In this document: positions 10,902 to 22,545 of the stretch, piece by piece | How positions within the stretch are numbered: position 1 is the first letter of the stretch | Layout of the letters: every line of letters starts with the position of its first letter | Assembly (NCBI GenBank): GCA_963932145.1 | Contig: OZ010574.1 | Span: 80,658,398 to 80,722,397, forward strand | Reading direction: 5' to 3' | Length of the DNA: 64,000 bases | Source of the DNA: Acanthosepion lycidas | Lineage: Eukaryota > Mollusca > Cephalopoda > Sepiida > Sepiidae | The notes under the pieces: generated by a model | What the model saw: only the letters and a program-made list of their open reading frames with translations | Told to the model about the DNA's origin: nothing | The model's database searches: none | Program-made: the position numbers and the translations under genes

Positions 10902-12486
10902 TTTTTTTTTATCTTTGCAAGAGTCAGATCAGACCAAAAATGGAGTATAAGCTGGCATATCTAGGTTGAAGTTGCCCCATCTTCTAGCCCTGATAGTTCA
11001 AAAGATTTTACTCGGCATTATGTAACCTCTTTCCTAACGGTGAAGCATGACTAGCTTCTGATTAGTCTATCACTATTTCCATGATAATTCCATTGGTAAG
11101 CAGGACGTTCCACTCAGAATCTTCAGAAAGGTTACTTTGAGGAACACACTCTCGAGAGGATGTTTCTCTTACCATTACAATTTTAACCCCTTCAAATCAA
11201 GAGTCAGGCGTTATCTATCCTACATATCCCATTCTTGCTTCATCCCTTAAAACCCTCACAACAACTTCACTCAGTAACTCTCGATTTTGAGATGCACTTG
11301 GGCCTTGCATTATGGGAACAAAAGGGTAAAAATAAAACTTCACAATATTAATCCCCATTCAAGTTCAAGTGTGAGGCACGTAAATGCTAATTTTCAACAC
11401 AATCAATTTGTCCCATTAAAAAGTCACTGGCGCAAGAGGTTCTTCCCACTTTATTTTCTGCACTTGACATGCTATTAGTCTTTCTACCGAACTATGTTTG
11501 GGTGTTTCAATATCAATGTTATAAAAAACAAAAAAAAAAAAACCAAAAACAGCAACTATAACCGCTTTTTGTATCACTAAAAAGAAAAACAAGTAAAAAG
11601 AAAAATAATAATAAGTAAAACAAAGTAAACGAGTACAGAAAAAAGTACTTGAGGCTGAACTTCAAGCTTTGGACTGAAACAAATTTAAGAGACGCAGCTG
11701 CTGATCCCGATTCGGAAAAATCTCTTATGTTCTCTATCGCCTCGTCTTTCTATCGTCTCCTTCCTTTGATTGGCCAAGCATGAAGCGTACAATCAATGAA
11801 GCGTGCAGTAATGCTCCATTTTTTTTTTAAAAAAGATTCTTTGGGCAATGTCTCTTCTTTCCCTGAACATAAATTGGTTACACTTTAGAAATCTTACAAT
11901 GAATTGTCTGTGTCGTCTGCCTTTTTCCGACATGGATACATTTTCGTTTTTATGACTGATAAACATTGTTCCTATTCGCGCTCAATCTTATTGTCTGTCT
12001 GTTTGTTCCTTTTACGTTTTCTTCGCTTCCTGTTTCTTCTTATTATTATTTTCATCTTCACCAGATAAGTCTGGTGGCCATTGCTGGAAATCAGATGAAA
12101 GTATGTTTCAGCTCTATTTTCTCCGTAATCTTAAAAATCACGTGTATTCAGCTCACTAACTGTTCCAGTCGTTATGCGTGGGGCTTTGAAACATTTCCTT
12201 GTGCTTCTAGTTTACAAGTACAATCGTCCCTTTGTCTATCTGTCTGTCTGCCTGCCTGTCTGTCTTTCTCTCTCTCTCTCACACACACACACACTTATCC
12301 ATAATAGAATGACTCCTTCTACGAATAGTAATATTTAAAATTTAATTATTGAAATAGCAAGCGTTTAAGCATTTCATCGACAGATCGAAAAACCATACAA
12401 AATGAGGAATAATATAAATTGTAATCTCTAGTAAAAGGCCACCAAAAATAAATTCTAAAAATATGCGTTCTAAATTTTGAGAAGGT
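10902..12486. other. Unassigned sequence with A-runs and a CT/CA microsatellite
   Basis: An A-rich stretch lies near 11,520-11,640, a T-run near 11,820, and TGTCTG/(TC)n/(AC)n simple repeat at 12,233-12,296. Short frames here lack recognisable domains. Confidence 0.4.
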
Positions 12487-12602
12487 CATAAAGAACTTTT
12501 AGAACTGCTAGGTAACCTTGACATATTTGGGAAGGATATTAGAATAATCCAGAACCTATACAGGCAGCAAATTGCCTGCATACAGATAGAAAATGAATTC
12601 AG

Positions 12603-12668
<66 letters not shown>

Positions 12669-13620
12669 GGGGTGTAATAGAAGAATATTTCTTCTCACCA
12701 GACTTATTCAATCTATATAATGAGGAGATTCTGAAAGAATTAGAAGTGCTACCAGCATTTATTATGGCGGCCGCAATCTTAACAACATGAGAAATGCAGA
12801 TGATAGTTTTTTGTAGCAAGAACAGAAAGGAAACTGCAAAAAACACCTACAGAATGTAGTGATGTGAAACGAGAAAACAGAACAAAACATCAGTCTCAAG
12901 AAAACAAAATATATGAGTTGTCAGCAAAAGGTATATCCCAGCATGCAAATTACAAATTGGAGATGACAAAAATCAAGCAAGTACAATAATTTAAATATCT
13001 AATAAGTATTTTAACAGAAGATGGAAAATGTAATACTGAAATACGAAGGCGCATTGCAATAATGAAAGTTGCTTTCCGAAAGTTAAGCAAAGTATTAAGA
13101 AACAGGAACATATTTTTACAAAGAAAGAAAGCAGTATTGAACGCTTATGTAATATCGGTCCTCTTATATGGCAGTGAATCCCTAACAGTTTATTGCAGAT
13201 AAAGATGAGACTTGAGGAATCAGAAAAATGGTTCGGCAGAAAAATGCTGAGAAACCTATGGACTGAACATGCTAGTGACGAAGATGTTTTAGAGAAAATG
13301 GAAACAAAAACAACACTTATACTGAGAACCAGAAAGAGATAATTGTAATTTATTGGGCAAATAATGTAGAAAGAAGTCTTGGCGAATCTGACACTCACAG
13401 GACATACTGAAGACAATAGTAACAGAGAAAAACAACGCATAATTTACCTAGCGAGTTTGTATATAATTTGCAGATCAGGGTTTAGGAAAGATAACAAAAA
13501 TATCAAATTTAATAAGAGCTAAAAAGGACAGATTTTGGAGAGCCATGATCCAAAATTCCATAAGGGACACGGTACAGAATAATTAAAAACAGTTCACAAG
13601 GCATAAAAAAGATAATTCTC
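12487..13620 (+). mobile_element. Decayed RTE-type LINE, second copy
   Basis: Forward frames carry LLGNLDIFGKD, IRIIQNLYRQQIACIQIENE (about 12,535-12,595), then a (TA)n block, then FFSPDLFNLYNEEILKELEV (about 12,690-12,750), RNADDS (the former YADD site, about 12,793) and C-terminal pieces as far as an SLANLTLTGHTE-like segment near 13,380-13,410. The order and wording match the copy at 5,985-7,105, so both come from one family. Several frame breaks are visible and it is inactive. Confidence 0.8.
12606..12664. repeat. (TA)n microsatellite inside the LINE
   Basis: About 29 TA units sit between the codons for IENEFSK and those for the FFSPDLFNLY block. The repeat therefore expanded from, or inserted into, the LINE coding sequence after it landed. 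Confidence 0.95.
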
Positions 13621-13681
13621 AGTCAACTGTGTTAATGTCAGTAAATTTAAAAAATGACTCATGTTTGTCCGTAAAAATATA

Positions 13682-13795
13682 CAGGGTGATTGAAAAGCAA
13701 ATCCCTATTGATGGACTCTTCCGACTTCTAAAAATTATAGTTATACGGGAGAGTCCATCATACATAGAATAGGAAGTTACTTTTCAATCGCCCTG
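13682..13795. mobile_element. TA-flanked MITE, 114 bp
   Basis: The left end CAGGGTGATTGAAAAGCAA and right end TTTTCAATCGCCCTG are inverted repeats, flanked by TA at 13,680-13,681 and 13,796-13,797. A second inner inverted pair (GATGGACTCT / GAGAGTCCATC) lies toward the centre. It has no coding capacity. The CAGGGTG-type end suggests mariner-like ancestry. Confidence 0.82.
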
Positions 13796-13797
13796 TA

Positions 13798-14319
13798 TAC
13801 GAGCCTTTGCAACAGGTCGTGATCAGTCAACAAAAAAAAAATCTCGCAGTATACTCCCTTCAGTATTATAGTGGTATCATTACCTTGCTTGGGGTGAAAC
13901 TGTTATAATCAAAACTAATTTCTAGAAAAGAATATCTGAACCAGTCTGTGCTAGTGAACGTGTGGTCAGATTTGTTTCGGATAACAGTGAAGATCAAACA
14001 AAAAATGGTCTAGCATCAATCATGTCCAGCTTTTGCTCTTTGACCATTTCTCTCCATACTCGCTATAAAATGTGCACTTATGACTGAATTACCTTTAACT
14101 ACCATCTTTGATGGCAGCTTATTTGAATCTCCAAATATTTAAAGCCAGAATAAGTAAGCGAAGATTTTGTATTTTTTTATCTACACTATATAGACGATGC
14201 GATAAATCCAGCTCCAAACCCCTTGTCACTTCAACGGAACATTAGCATTTTCAGCTACCCTCACCCCTTACACAACCGATGGAATATATGTCAGTACGGA
14301 CAAAGAAAATTTTTTTGGT
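13798..14319. other. Unassigned sequence
   Basis: AT-rich, with no recognised repeat end or domain. Confidence 0.4.
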
Positions 14320-14610
14320 TGACTTTCTGATCCTCCAATGAATGAAGTAATAGTCTCGACATTCATGGTAAGAAACGAAGAACTTCATTATGACAATTGT
14401 TCTGATGAGCTTTCCTCTTTGGTACCTCGACTTCATGAGTTCTAGCGTAGAACTAGATTGGCAGTTTGGTCTCATCATTTACTGTTGAAAATTTAGCCGC
14501 AATTTCTATGCTAATAGATTGTTCCCTCACCTTTCTTCTTTGTGCCGCAGCCCGTCAGGTCGTGGGTGTTCATGGTCACACAACTTTTTATCCTGCGTAT
14601 CTCTTAGCAA
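14320..14610 (+). mobile_element. CR1/jockey-type LINE, C-terminal fragment
   Basis: Forward frames give DELSSLVPRLHEF, RRTRLAVWSHH and NRLFPHLSSLCRSPSG-like strings (the last diverged). These match the conserved tail of CR1/jockey-like reverse transcriptase ORFs (DEL..LVP...RRTR...). Similar tails are at 20.3 kb, 24.1-24.4 kb (reverse strand) and 39.6 kb. It is only a fragment and carries breaks. Confidence 0.65.
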
Positions 14611-15152
14611 TTTTTATCTTCATAATACCCTAGATCCCCACCCATCCACGTCCCTATTCTGCCATCAATTTACAAAGGCTTGTTAGATAGGGATACTCAC
14701 GGTTTTCCTCTGTACCAATTTATCTTCAGTCTCCCTGTTAGCGTCAAATGTTCTTCATTATGTATCCGAGACATTACAACTGTTTCCTTTTCATTCTAAG
14801 TATAACTGGCATTTCTCTTTCCATTTTTCTTAAGGCTTCCTCGTTGCTTACATGCTCCGCCCATGATATTCTCAGCATTGATATACATAGCACTTCAGTG
14901 CTTTTTTTTTTGTTTCTAACATTTTACTGTTTCTAAATACGTTGTTTAGAAACAAAAAAATCTGTATTTTAACAATAAAAAAGATGAGAATAGTGATTTT
15001 ATATTTTAACATAATGTGGTTTCTTATCAGCGCACTTAACCTAACGCTACCAAATGATCGAACATTATAAAGTGAATATTTCCGATTAAAATTCTGCCAA
15101 ATGCTACGTAAGACGAAGGACTTACTAATCCAATCTCGTATCTATAAAAGTG
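14611..15152. other. Unassigned sequence
   Basis: Pyrimidine-rich to about 14,940, then A-rich. The 62-residue frame at 14,748-14,936 is low-complexity and shows no domain. Confidence 0.4.
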
Positions 15153-15262
15153 GAATAGATAGATAGATGTAGGTAGGCTGAGATAGGTAGATAGATATTA
15201 ACAAACATAGATAGATATTAACAGACATAGATAGATAGATAGATAGATAGATATTAACAAAC

Positions 15263-15303
<41 letters not shown>
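15153..15303. repeat. (GATA)n microsatellite with TTAACAAACATA breaks
   Basis: GATA runs are interrupted at least three times by a TTAACA(A/G)ACATA spacer. Interruption and GATA block were evidently copied together. Confidence 0.95.
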
Positions 15304-15304
<1 letters not shown>

Positions 15305-16469
15305 CGTGTAAGTGTATGAGATGAAGGGTGACATTACAACTTATACATTGAGTCGAATAAAAGGTCTTGCCCTCACGAAAATGTTGCAAACTTTTGAATC
15401 AACCCATTATATAAGATTAATTATAAGAAGGAAGTTATCAGTCGGCATTTTTCTTTTCTTCCCGCCTAAAAGGCTTTTATTTCGCTGCTGTAGTTCACTT
15501 TGTCGCAAAGCGTCCATTCGATTCTTTCTTGTTCGATTATGAGGATTAACCAGAGAACTTCAGAATAAAGGATGATTGAAATGACACATCAGCGTGAAAG
15601 GTGAAAAAAGACAGTGGACTTTTAGATAAATCTGTAAGCAACTCGAAAATATCCCGGGATCTACGGAATTTGGTTTCCATCATATTGTTTAGCCTCTAAC
15701 AATATATGTCTCAAGTTTATTAAATGCGAATGCATACCCCACGACATAAAGAACTAATCTACTCTGCGACTGCGCCCACTTTAGGTAAGCAGTGTATATC
15801 TGTAGTAAGTCATGTGAACGTCTCGAGAAATCATGTTCCATTAACATTAAATAAAAAAAATTATTAGTACTTACAAAGAACACAGAGGTTTTCTTCCAAT
15901 CCTACAGAATTTATAGCAAATTGCACATAGTTTTGGGGATTATATGATGTAAAATAATGGAAACCTTATTTTAATATTATATTATATAGATTGTTAAAGG
16001 TTTTAGGTAGTTGTAGATAACTTACTAGCGCCAATGGTCAGAGTTCCAGACCGGGTAAAACTTATGATTTTGAATGCTTTTTTTCAAGGCAGGTTTTTCG
16101 GACTTGGGAGATTGAATCTAATCCTCATTTGTTCTTCCCAAGTATAGAACTAGGTTAAGGTAAGTGAACTATCTATTTATTGCTAAATATATCTCAACAT
16201 ATCTTTTAAAAAGTACACCTAGATCTGAAGCCTAAATCTATAACTTAGCTAGCACACACACACACACAAACACGCATGTGCACATATTGTATGACTGGTG
16301 GCTCGTTTTCGAGTAAGATTATTTACTAGAGTGGTGAGATACATACAGTTTCTGGGAGAGAACACATAATATGGCATGATCAACAGTTTGAACAAGGCTA
16401 CTAGGCACAAATTGTTGGTAATGATGGGTTGTGACTTTGTTCTAGGAAAACCATCGACGGATTCCGAAG
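15304..16469. other. Unassigned sequence
   Basis: Several short frames occur on both strands with no recognisable domains, plus a small (CA)n at 16,253-16,268. Confidence 0.4.
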
Positions 16470-16665
16470 TTTCATTTGCTCAATTTCAATCCCAAAGCTT
16501 GGGGATTTATAGCAGTTTTTCAAGCGTAGCTCAGATGTGGCACAATGCCAAAATTATGGGGCACCCAGTGAAGGTCGAACTCACTCATAATTGTTCTAGC
16601 GAGACAAGCTTGCTAACCATCACACCGCCACGAGGTGTTCAGGCCTGGGGTTTTATATGGCTTTT
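16470..16665 (-). mobile_element. tRNA-derived SINE, second family
   Basis: The reverse strand reads GGCGGTGTGATGGTTAGCAA (A-box region), then GAGTGAGTTCGACCTTCA (B-box region), then CTGGGTGCCCCATAATTTTG. The copy at 28,045-28,200 on the forward strand has the same order and nearly the same words. These differ from the SINE bodies at 9, 19.6 and 21.6 kb, so this is a separate family. Confidence 0.72.
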
Positions 16666-16839
16666 AGAAACTTCCCAATGTTACCACATCCTGAGATTGT
16701 CGCCTGAGAACGATATTATTAAGAAGTCACCTCTCAGTCAAATCAACCATGGTGAGATTCTTATTGTTGGAGAGCTGACGTTCGAACCACTCTCCAGCAC
16801 ACATACACACACACAATAGAAATCGTATTAAAGAAAATT

Positions 16840-17690
16840 GCAAATTTCCTTTAATAGGAATATTCTCGAACATTCAGGCATGTAAAGGAAAATAAATAAA
16901 TATGCAGTTTATTAAATAAAACGAGGGCCTACTCAAATACTAGTATCCACTAAAAATAACATTTAAAATTAAAAATAAAATATTTGAACCCAAATAAATA
17001 AAGTAAATAATAAACAAATTAACAAACCGTTATGACAAAAATATTAGTTAGACTATAAAAATCAAACCAAACTCGAAAGAAAAACATAGCTATAACTGTT
17101 ATATAACGATAAAAAATACTGTGTTACTTAAAAATCGAAAACCGAAAAGAGTAAATAAAGATATACAATATAATAAAAAATAATAAAAGCAAGTAAAATA
17201 AATTAATCTAAATTAATCCGAATAAATAAATAAATAAACTAACAAACCGACCCCGATAAATTAACCGTTAGAAAAAAGATAAAGATAATCAATCCAAATA
17301 AATAAATGAAGTAAAAAACAAATAAAAACTGCTCCCGCCAAAATAATAGTTAGAATAAACTACAGCAATCAACCCCAAAATTGAATATATAGCTTTAATT
17401 ATCTTCATAAACCAAAACAAAACTATTAAATAAGCGATATAAACAAATTACTACGTTAATAAAAAAAACGATTAAAACAAAAATAAATAAATATATAAAA
17501 TAAGAAATAAAAATAAAAAATAAAAAATAAATAAAAACAAGCAAAATAATTTAACCCAAATAAATTTAAAAAAAAGAAATAAAGGAGTTCCGGCAAAATA
17601 ACCGCCAAAATAGACTACCCACAATGCATCACAAACCCGTATTAGCCGAGAAAAATACAACACTCGTGGCCTGACGATTGCTTCTAACAT
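16840..17690. repeat. A-rich, loosely repeated tract
   Basis: About 850 bp dominated by AAATAAAT-type words. Longer phrases recur loosely about 240-300 bp apart, such as AACAAACCG and AATAGTTAGA...ATCAACCC. On the reverse strand it is a T-rich tract similar in character to the 5' UTR of the Tx1-like LINE further right, though I see no clear alignment. The reverse frame at 17,472-17,690 is low-complexity. Confidence 0.55.
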
Positions 17691-18000
17691 GAAACAGCCT
17701 GTCGCCTCTAAGTGTTGACTTCAATGTTCACCTTTATATTTACACATCCTCTATCTCTGATATTGAGCACTTTATTTCATAAATATAGCACACCTGAAGA
17801 GTATATTTCTTCATATATATATATATATCGTGATAATAGAAGATCTGCTAAGAAAGTTGAATTGTTGTAAGAACCTGGTCGCAAACTTACTGTGGATGAT
17901 ATACGGATTAAAGCGAAACAGCGTTTTTTAAAAAGTCTTAAAAAATTTAAATGAGCACGAAGAAGAGGATATGCTGTGATTTTAAACTTTTAAATTTAAA
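17691..18000. other. Unassigned, possible decayed coding piece
   Basis: The forward strand gives GRKLTVDDIRIKAKQRFLKS around 17,876-17,935, which looks protein-like, but I cannot name the family. It runs toward the 18-bp repeat that follows. Confidence 0.3.
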
Positions 18001-18054
18001 ACTGATATTGGCACGGAAATTGATATTGGCACGGAAACTGATATTGGCACTGGA
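18001..18054 (+). repeat. 18-bp tandem repeat, three units
   Basis: The unit GATATTGGCACGGAAA(C/T)T is repeated three times and reads DIGTE(I/T) in the forward frame. It is followed by GCGIGEPSSTSSLNSLLELY before a stop. It may be the end of an unknown decayed ORF. Confidence 0.7.
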
Positions 18055-19071
18055 TGTGGTATCGGCGAACCGAGTTCGACTTCTAGCCTGAATTCTCTCC
18101 TTGAACTTTATCCACTCTAAAAACTATTGCTTAAATAGTAGGGTAGACTAAGCTCTCTCGCCTTATTATAATAATAATTATTATTGTTGTGACTGGTGGT
18201 TATTGTAACGGCTATCGGTGCGGAAAGGGAGCAGCGTTCAAAGGCATAAATCTGTCACTCCCCTCCTATCTGGGGGTCAGATAGCAGAGAGCAGTAAGAG
18301 AAAGAAAACTTAAAATTCCAAACCATGAAGGAAGCAATGGTAATCCTACTAAAGCGTAGCAATTCACAGGTAATAATGAAAAGGAACCCACAGAAAACCA
18401 TGGTCCCCAACGATCTGAACGCACCTGGTATTTAAAAAAAAAAGGAGTATACAAAATCGCATCAAAAATCTGGATTAGACAAATAGACAAAGAGAAGTGA
18501 ATAAAAGTGCGATAAAAATAAAATCTTTCACGTTGCTACCGAGGTTGGTGTAAAGAAAGCAAACACATTTTATGACCGAGAGAATGGACTCACTTAGAGT
18601 GTTCCCAGTTTTTATGTCTATGACAGGAACGATCTTCAGAAAAAAAATTCATCAATAGCTTGCAAAGGCAATAATTAAATACTTCCTCCTGTTTTTCGAC
18701 GAATGGCTCTTTCGTCAGAATTGCGACTCAAATGATGTGCTTGTTGGAATAAAGAGATACAATAGTTTACATGAAGATATTCTCGGTGAAGCTTTGCAGA
18801 CTAAAGTTCAACCAAAATGGCTGTTATCTGACTGTTTATCCAAGAAAAGTCTCGATGGAGTAAAGATTTTATTTTTCTAATTTTCGGAACGATCTCGTCA
18901 TTTCCCGCATTATTCCTGACGATACAACTGGGAATTACTACTAACAGTTACACGTACTGAATACAAATTTGGATGTATATACGCACACTTATATAGGCAA
19001 TGATGTTTGTTTTACGTGTTCTACAATTAACATATCGTATATACAAATACTTATATATTATATATTTTATA
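18055..19071. other. Unassigned sequence
   Basis: An (AAT/ATT) palindromic stretch lies at 18,162-18,186 (TATTATAATAATAATTATTA). No domain or transposon end was identified. Confidence 0.4.
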
Positions 19072-19146
19072 TGAGGGAAACTCAAAAATTATCCGCGTTC
19101 TTGTTATGTTATGACGATAGTGCGGATCATTTTTTACTTAACCTCG
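19072..19146. mobile_element. Short mariner-like MITE, diverged
   Basis: The left arm TGAGGGAAACTCAAAAATTA-TCCGC and the right arm (reverse complement CGAGGTTAAGTAAAAAATGA-TCCGC) match at about 18 of 25 positions. TA lies outside each end. At 75 bp it is a minimal, old element. Confidence 0.5.
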
Positions 19147-19330
19147 TATATTATATACGCGCGTAAATTAGAAAGTAAAGGCAAATTTGAAATTAATACT
19201 GATTTCGCTGATACACTAATTTGGTACTTTATCGGAAAATAAAATATAAACGGTTGTTCTTCGCATCATTTCACGCCTTAGGTTTAAGTTCATGACGACA
19301 AAATGGCAATTCTACAATATAGATAATATA

Positions 19331-19432
19331 ATAGGTTGGTGCAAAAATAATGACGTAATAATGTCGTTTTTTGACGTATTTTTTAACGTCAAAAAACGAC
19401 ATTATTACGTCATTATTTTTGCACCAACCTAA
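19331..19432. mobile_element. Mariner-type palindromic MITE, copy 2
   Basis: 102 bp with TA at 19,329-19,330 and 19,433-19,434. The arms match copy 1 except for one base at the left tip. The spacer (TGACGTATTTTTTAACGTCA) differs from copy 1 and resembles copy 3. Confidence 0.93.
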
Positions 19433-19599
19433 TACAAAGATTCCTACAGTCTAATTTCCACATCTATTGCGTTTAAAATACAATATTAAGATTAAAAATA
19501 AATTAGTCAACAATTAATAATGACAATAATTTTAATTACTGTACAGATATAGATAAGTTTTCCTTCAAATAGACAACCACGTATCCCAGCGCTAATGAG

Positions 19600-19830
19600 T
19601 TACATTTGCCTGGATTTGTGAATTCAGCATTTTATTTTCCTAGACTGATTGCCAACCAATGCTAAAGAACCCAACCTTCCCTACTATTTAACCCATAGCT
19701 AAGAATAGATGGATAAGGATTCATACCTTTCTATACTACGTTATCTGTGTGAAAGTCAATGTAACGTACGTGACTATAACTCGCCGAGATCTCGTTTCAA
19801 GCCACGAACCCTTACCCCTCACCCTCATCC
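19600..19830 (-). mobile_element. tRNA-derived SINE, diverged copy
   Basis: Read on the reverse strand, the body contains AGCTATGGGTTAAATAGTAG, TTGGGTTCTTTAGCATTGGT and TGGCAATCAGTCTAGGAAAA. The copy at 21.6-21.96 kb shares these blocks in the same order. The tRNA-like head is badly worn (GAGTTATAGTC in place of the B-box). Confidence 0.68.
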
Positions 19831-20279
19831 TTTATTTTTTAAAATATGTCTGGGATAATTTCTATTGCAAAATTAATCATTGGTAATTACTAGAATTTCC
19901 TGATAGGTAGGGTATAGACTGGTAAACATTAATTTACTAAAATTATTTCAATTTTTTGTCACCTTTCACAAAAAAATTATAGGCTTATCTTGTTTGGAAC
20001 TGAGTTGGTTGCAGCGGATATATGTTTTTTTAACGAGAAAATAGAAAAATTAATATCGTGACTTCCGCTGAGATTAAATACCGAGAAATATATGTGGTCG
20101 ATATATGAATTTATTGCAATATTTGAAAACAGAAGTAATAGTTTGACTTGCACATTCTCACAATCCCACCCACCCACACTTTGAAAAATAATGTTGTCTA
20201 TGAATTAAATATTGCTGCCACGTATCTATCTAATGCTATGTATCTATGAATTCTTGGCAGAAGAATTAGCATTGTCATC
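19831..20279. other. Unassigned sequence
   Basis: AT-rich, with no domain or transposon end seen. Confidence 0.4.
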
Positions 20280-20600
20280 GGTCGTAACCTGGCATCTCAG
20301 CTTCAGTCATTTTCCTGCAGCCGTAGTCTAGCTTGTCTGTGCTTTTTCTATAAATTATTTCATGGTAAGTGTTTTATCGACTTTTCGCTTTTGGTACCTC
20401 GAATTCACAGATTTAAGCTCAGTACTAGATTGGCATTATTTCACTGTTGAAATGACTATATTTAAGCTCTCTTCTGACTTCTTGCTTTCCTCTCAACAAC
20501 GATTTTCAAATTTTCAATTTTGAAAAGATTTTCACTTTTCTTCCAATAGCCGTCTTACGTCTTATCAGTAGTATCTATATTTGGGATATCCTGGTCTGCA
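20280..20600 (+). mobile_element. CR1/jockey-type LINE, C-terminal fragment
   Basis: Forward frames give CLCFFYKLFHGKC, LVPRIHRFKLSTRLALFHC and a following Ser/Phe-rich tail. This matches the ASL.FFYKYFHG...LVPR...RRTR block of CR1/jockey reverse transcriptases. The fragment is 5'-truncated with frame breaks. Confidence 0.65.
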
Positions 20601-20734
20601 TTACTGAGCACTTTCTGTCTGTTGTGTTTTTATATCTTATTTCTCGGTTTATTTTTTTTCTCTGTTCGTTCATTTGTTCGTGGTTTATTCTCTCGCTCTC
20701 CTGCTCTCTACATCTTGATCATTTTGCACGCATA

Positions 20735-20763
20735 CACACACTCACACACACACACATACATAC

Positions 20764-20831
<68 letters not shown>
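20735..20831. repeat. (CA)n-(TA)n compound microsatellite
   Basis: CA runs to about 20,796 and then TA to 20,831. Confidence 0.95.
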
Positions 20832-20833
<2 letters not shown>

Positions 20834-21130
20834 CCGCCATGGAACAAAAACGAAACTCTGATAATGGCTTATGAAAGCATGGTCCGAAATATAGATTGGT
20901 CATAGAAGGGGCGAATGAAGGAGGGTCTTTGTTCTTATTTTATATAAATAAATATAAATATATCACATTTCTGGAGTTGCATTTTAAAGATTTATTTATT
21001 ATTGAATGTCGAAGAGTTTCCTTCTATAATGATATCCCAAACCCCACATCTTTTTTTGTTGCATTTTGTGACCCCCTTTATTGTGTTTTGGCCAAATGTG
21101 GATGAGGTTAATATGCGTTTTATGTTTTTT

Positions 21131-21215
<85 letters not shown>
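21131..21215. repeat. (AC)n-(AT)n compound microsatellite
   Basis: About nine AC units are followed by 33 AT units. Frames crossing it on both strands are repeat translations. Confidence 0.95.
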
Positions 21216-21218
<3 letters not shown>

Positions 21219-21553
21219 TAATTCTTTTTAATAAAACAATATATATGTATAGAGAAGGAATATGCCTGCACATAGTAGCAAAAACACACGAGCCCACACA
21301 AATGACAAAAATGGAGGTAGGTTTAAAAGATACAGGGCTCATAAAAAGATAAGAACAAAGATCTCCACCCTTCGTCCTTTCTCTGACCAATCCTAATTGA
21401 TTTATTATTCCTTAAGCAGAAGAATATTTTCGCCACAAATCCAAGAAAAATTTGGATTACTATTACAGACAAAAGACAATGGTTGAACATCCGAAAACAT
21501 AATGAAAATTAATTTCTTTTAATAATATGCGGAAGTAACCACTCTCACTTGTG

Positions 21554-21559
<6 letters not shown>

Positions 21560-21593
<34 letters not shown>
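21560..21593. repeat. (TA)n microsatellite at SINE 3' end
   Basis: TA repeats directly abut the 3' end of the reverse-strand SINE, either as its tail or as its insertion site. Confidence 0.9.
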
Positions 21594-21594
<1 letters not shown>

Positions 21595-21596
21595 TC

Positions 21597-21960
21597 GGCT
21601 CTTCCGTCGAATTCGACGTATGAGGGTCAAGCAGATCGATTCCTAGGAAACCGACAACAGCACATGAGATTTGATTACAGTAGTGACGGTTTCGTGCAAG
21701 ACCATCCACACTTTTTGAAGGGCCGAATACAGAGTGCCACAGGGTCCCCAAACGCAGGTTTTGAATTCAGAGTTGTCCTTCTCGTAGACCATTTGCCATC
21801 CAAGGCTATAGAACCCAGTCTGTCCTGCTATTTACCCATAAGAGGATTCACACCTTTCCCAGGGGTATTAGTACGTAAGTGAATGTAATGGATTCGAACT
21901 CGACTCACCGATTCCTCAATCCAAGCCGCTTATCCATTACGCCACCATGCCTCCCCCAAA
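21597..21960 (-). mobile_element. tRNA-derived SINE, best-preserved copy
   Basis: On the reverse strand the head reads GGCATGGTGGCGTAATGGAT (A-box TGGCGTAATGG), then GTCGAGTTCGAATCCATTAC (B-box GAGTTCGAATCC, close to the GGTTCGANTCC consensus). These are the RNA polymerase III promoter boxes of a tRNA-derived SINE. The tRNA-unrelated body of about 280 bp includes GGGTAAATAGCAGGACAGAC and TGGCAAATGGTCTACGAGAA, found also in the copies at 9.0, 19.6 and in part 5.0 kb. The element is roughly 360 bp long and ends at the (TA)n at 21,593. Confidence 0.85.
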
Positions 21961-21969
21961 ATTGGCACG

Positions 21970-22163
21970 CCAGTAAATAAATATATATATACTGAGAAGA
22001 GTACGTTAACTCTCAATCAAGAGTAAAATTTTAATTTACCAAGGTATCCTAAAAAGTTACACGCCAGTAAACATATATATATATATATATGTTTACTGGC
22101 GTGTAAAATTTTTTATAAGTAATTTAATTTACCAAGGTGTCCTAAAAATTTTCCACGCCAGTA

Positions 22164-22227
<64 letters not shown>

Positions 22228-22545
22228 TACTGACGTGTAAAATTTTTAGGATACTGGGCTACCATCGAAAATGACACCTTTTTATAAGTGATTTAATTTA
22301 CCAAGGTGTCCTAAAAAATTTACACGCCAGTAAGATATTTTGGTAAATTACGGGTATTAGTACGTAAGTGAATGTAATGGATTCGAAGGGAATAATAATT
22401 TAATAAACTGTACTGAGAAAAGTATATTAACTCCCGATCAAGAGTAAAAAAAATTTATGGACAGCTTGGTAAATTAAATCACTTATAAAAATTTTTACTC
22501 TTGATCGGGAGTTAATGTGCTTTTCTCAGTACAGTTTATGATTGC
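21970..22545. repeat. Nested foldback (inverted repeat) cluster
   Basis: CACGCCAGTAAACATAT is present in both orientations around (TA)n cores at 22,060-22,105 and 22,145-22,240. A second inverted pair (ACTGTACTGAGAAAAGTA ... with CCCGATCAAGAGTAAAA) lies at about 22,407-22,450 and 22,495-22,541. One arm of that pair also occurs alone at about 21,990-22,033. A CCAAGGTGTCCTAAAAA phrase recurs three times, and TACTGGGCTACCATCGAAAA occurs at 22,252 and again near 22,645. This looks like several related short DNA elements nested in one another. Confidence 0.75.
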
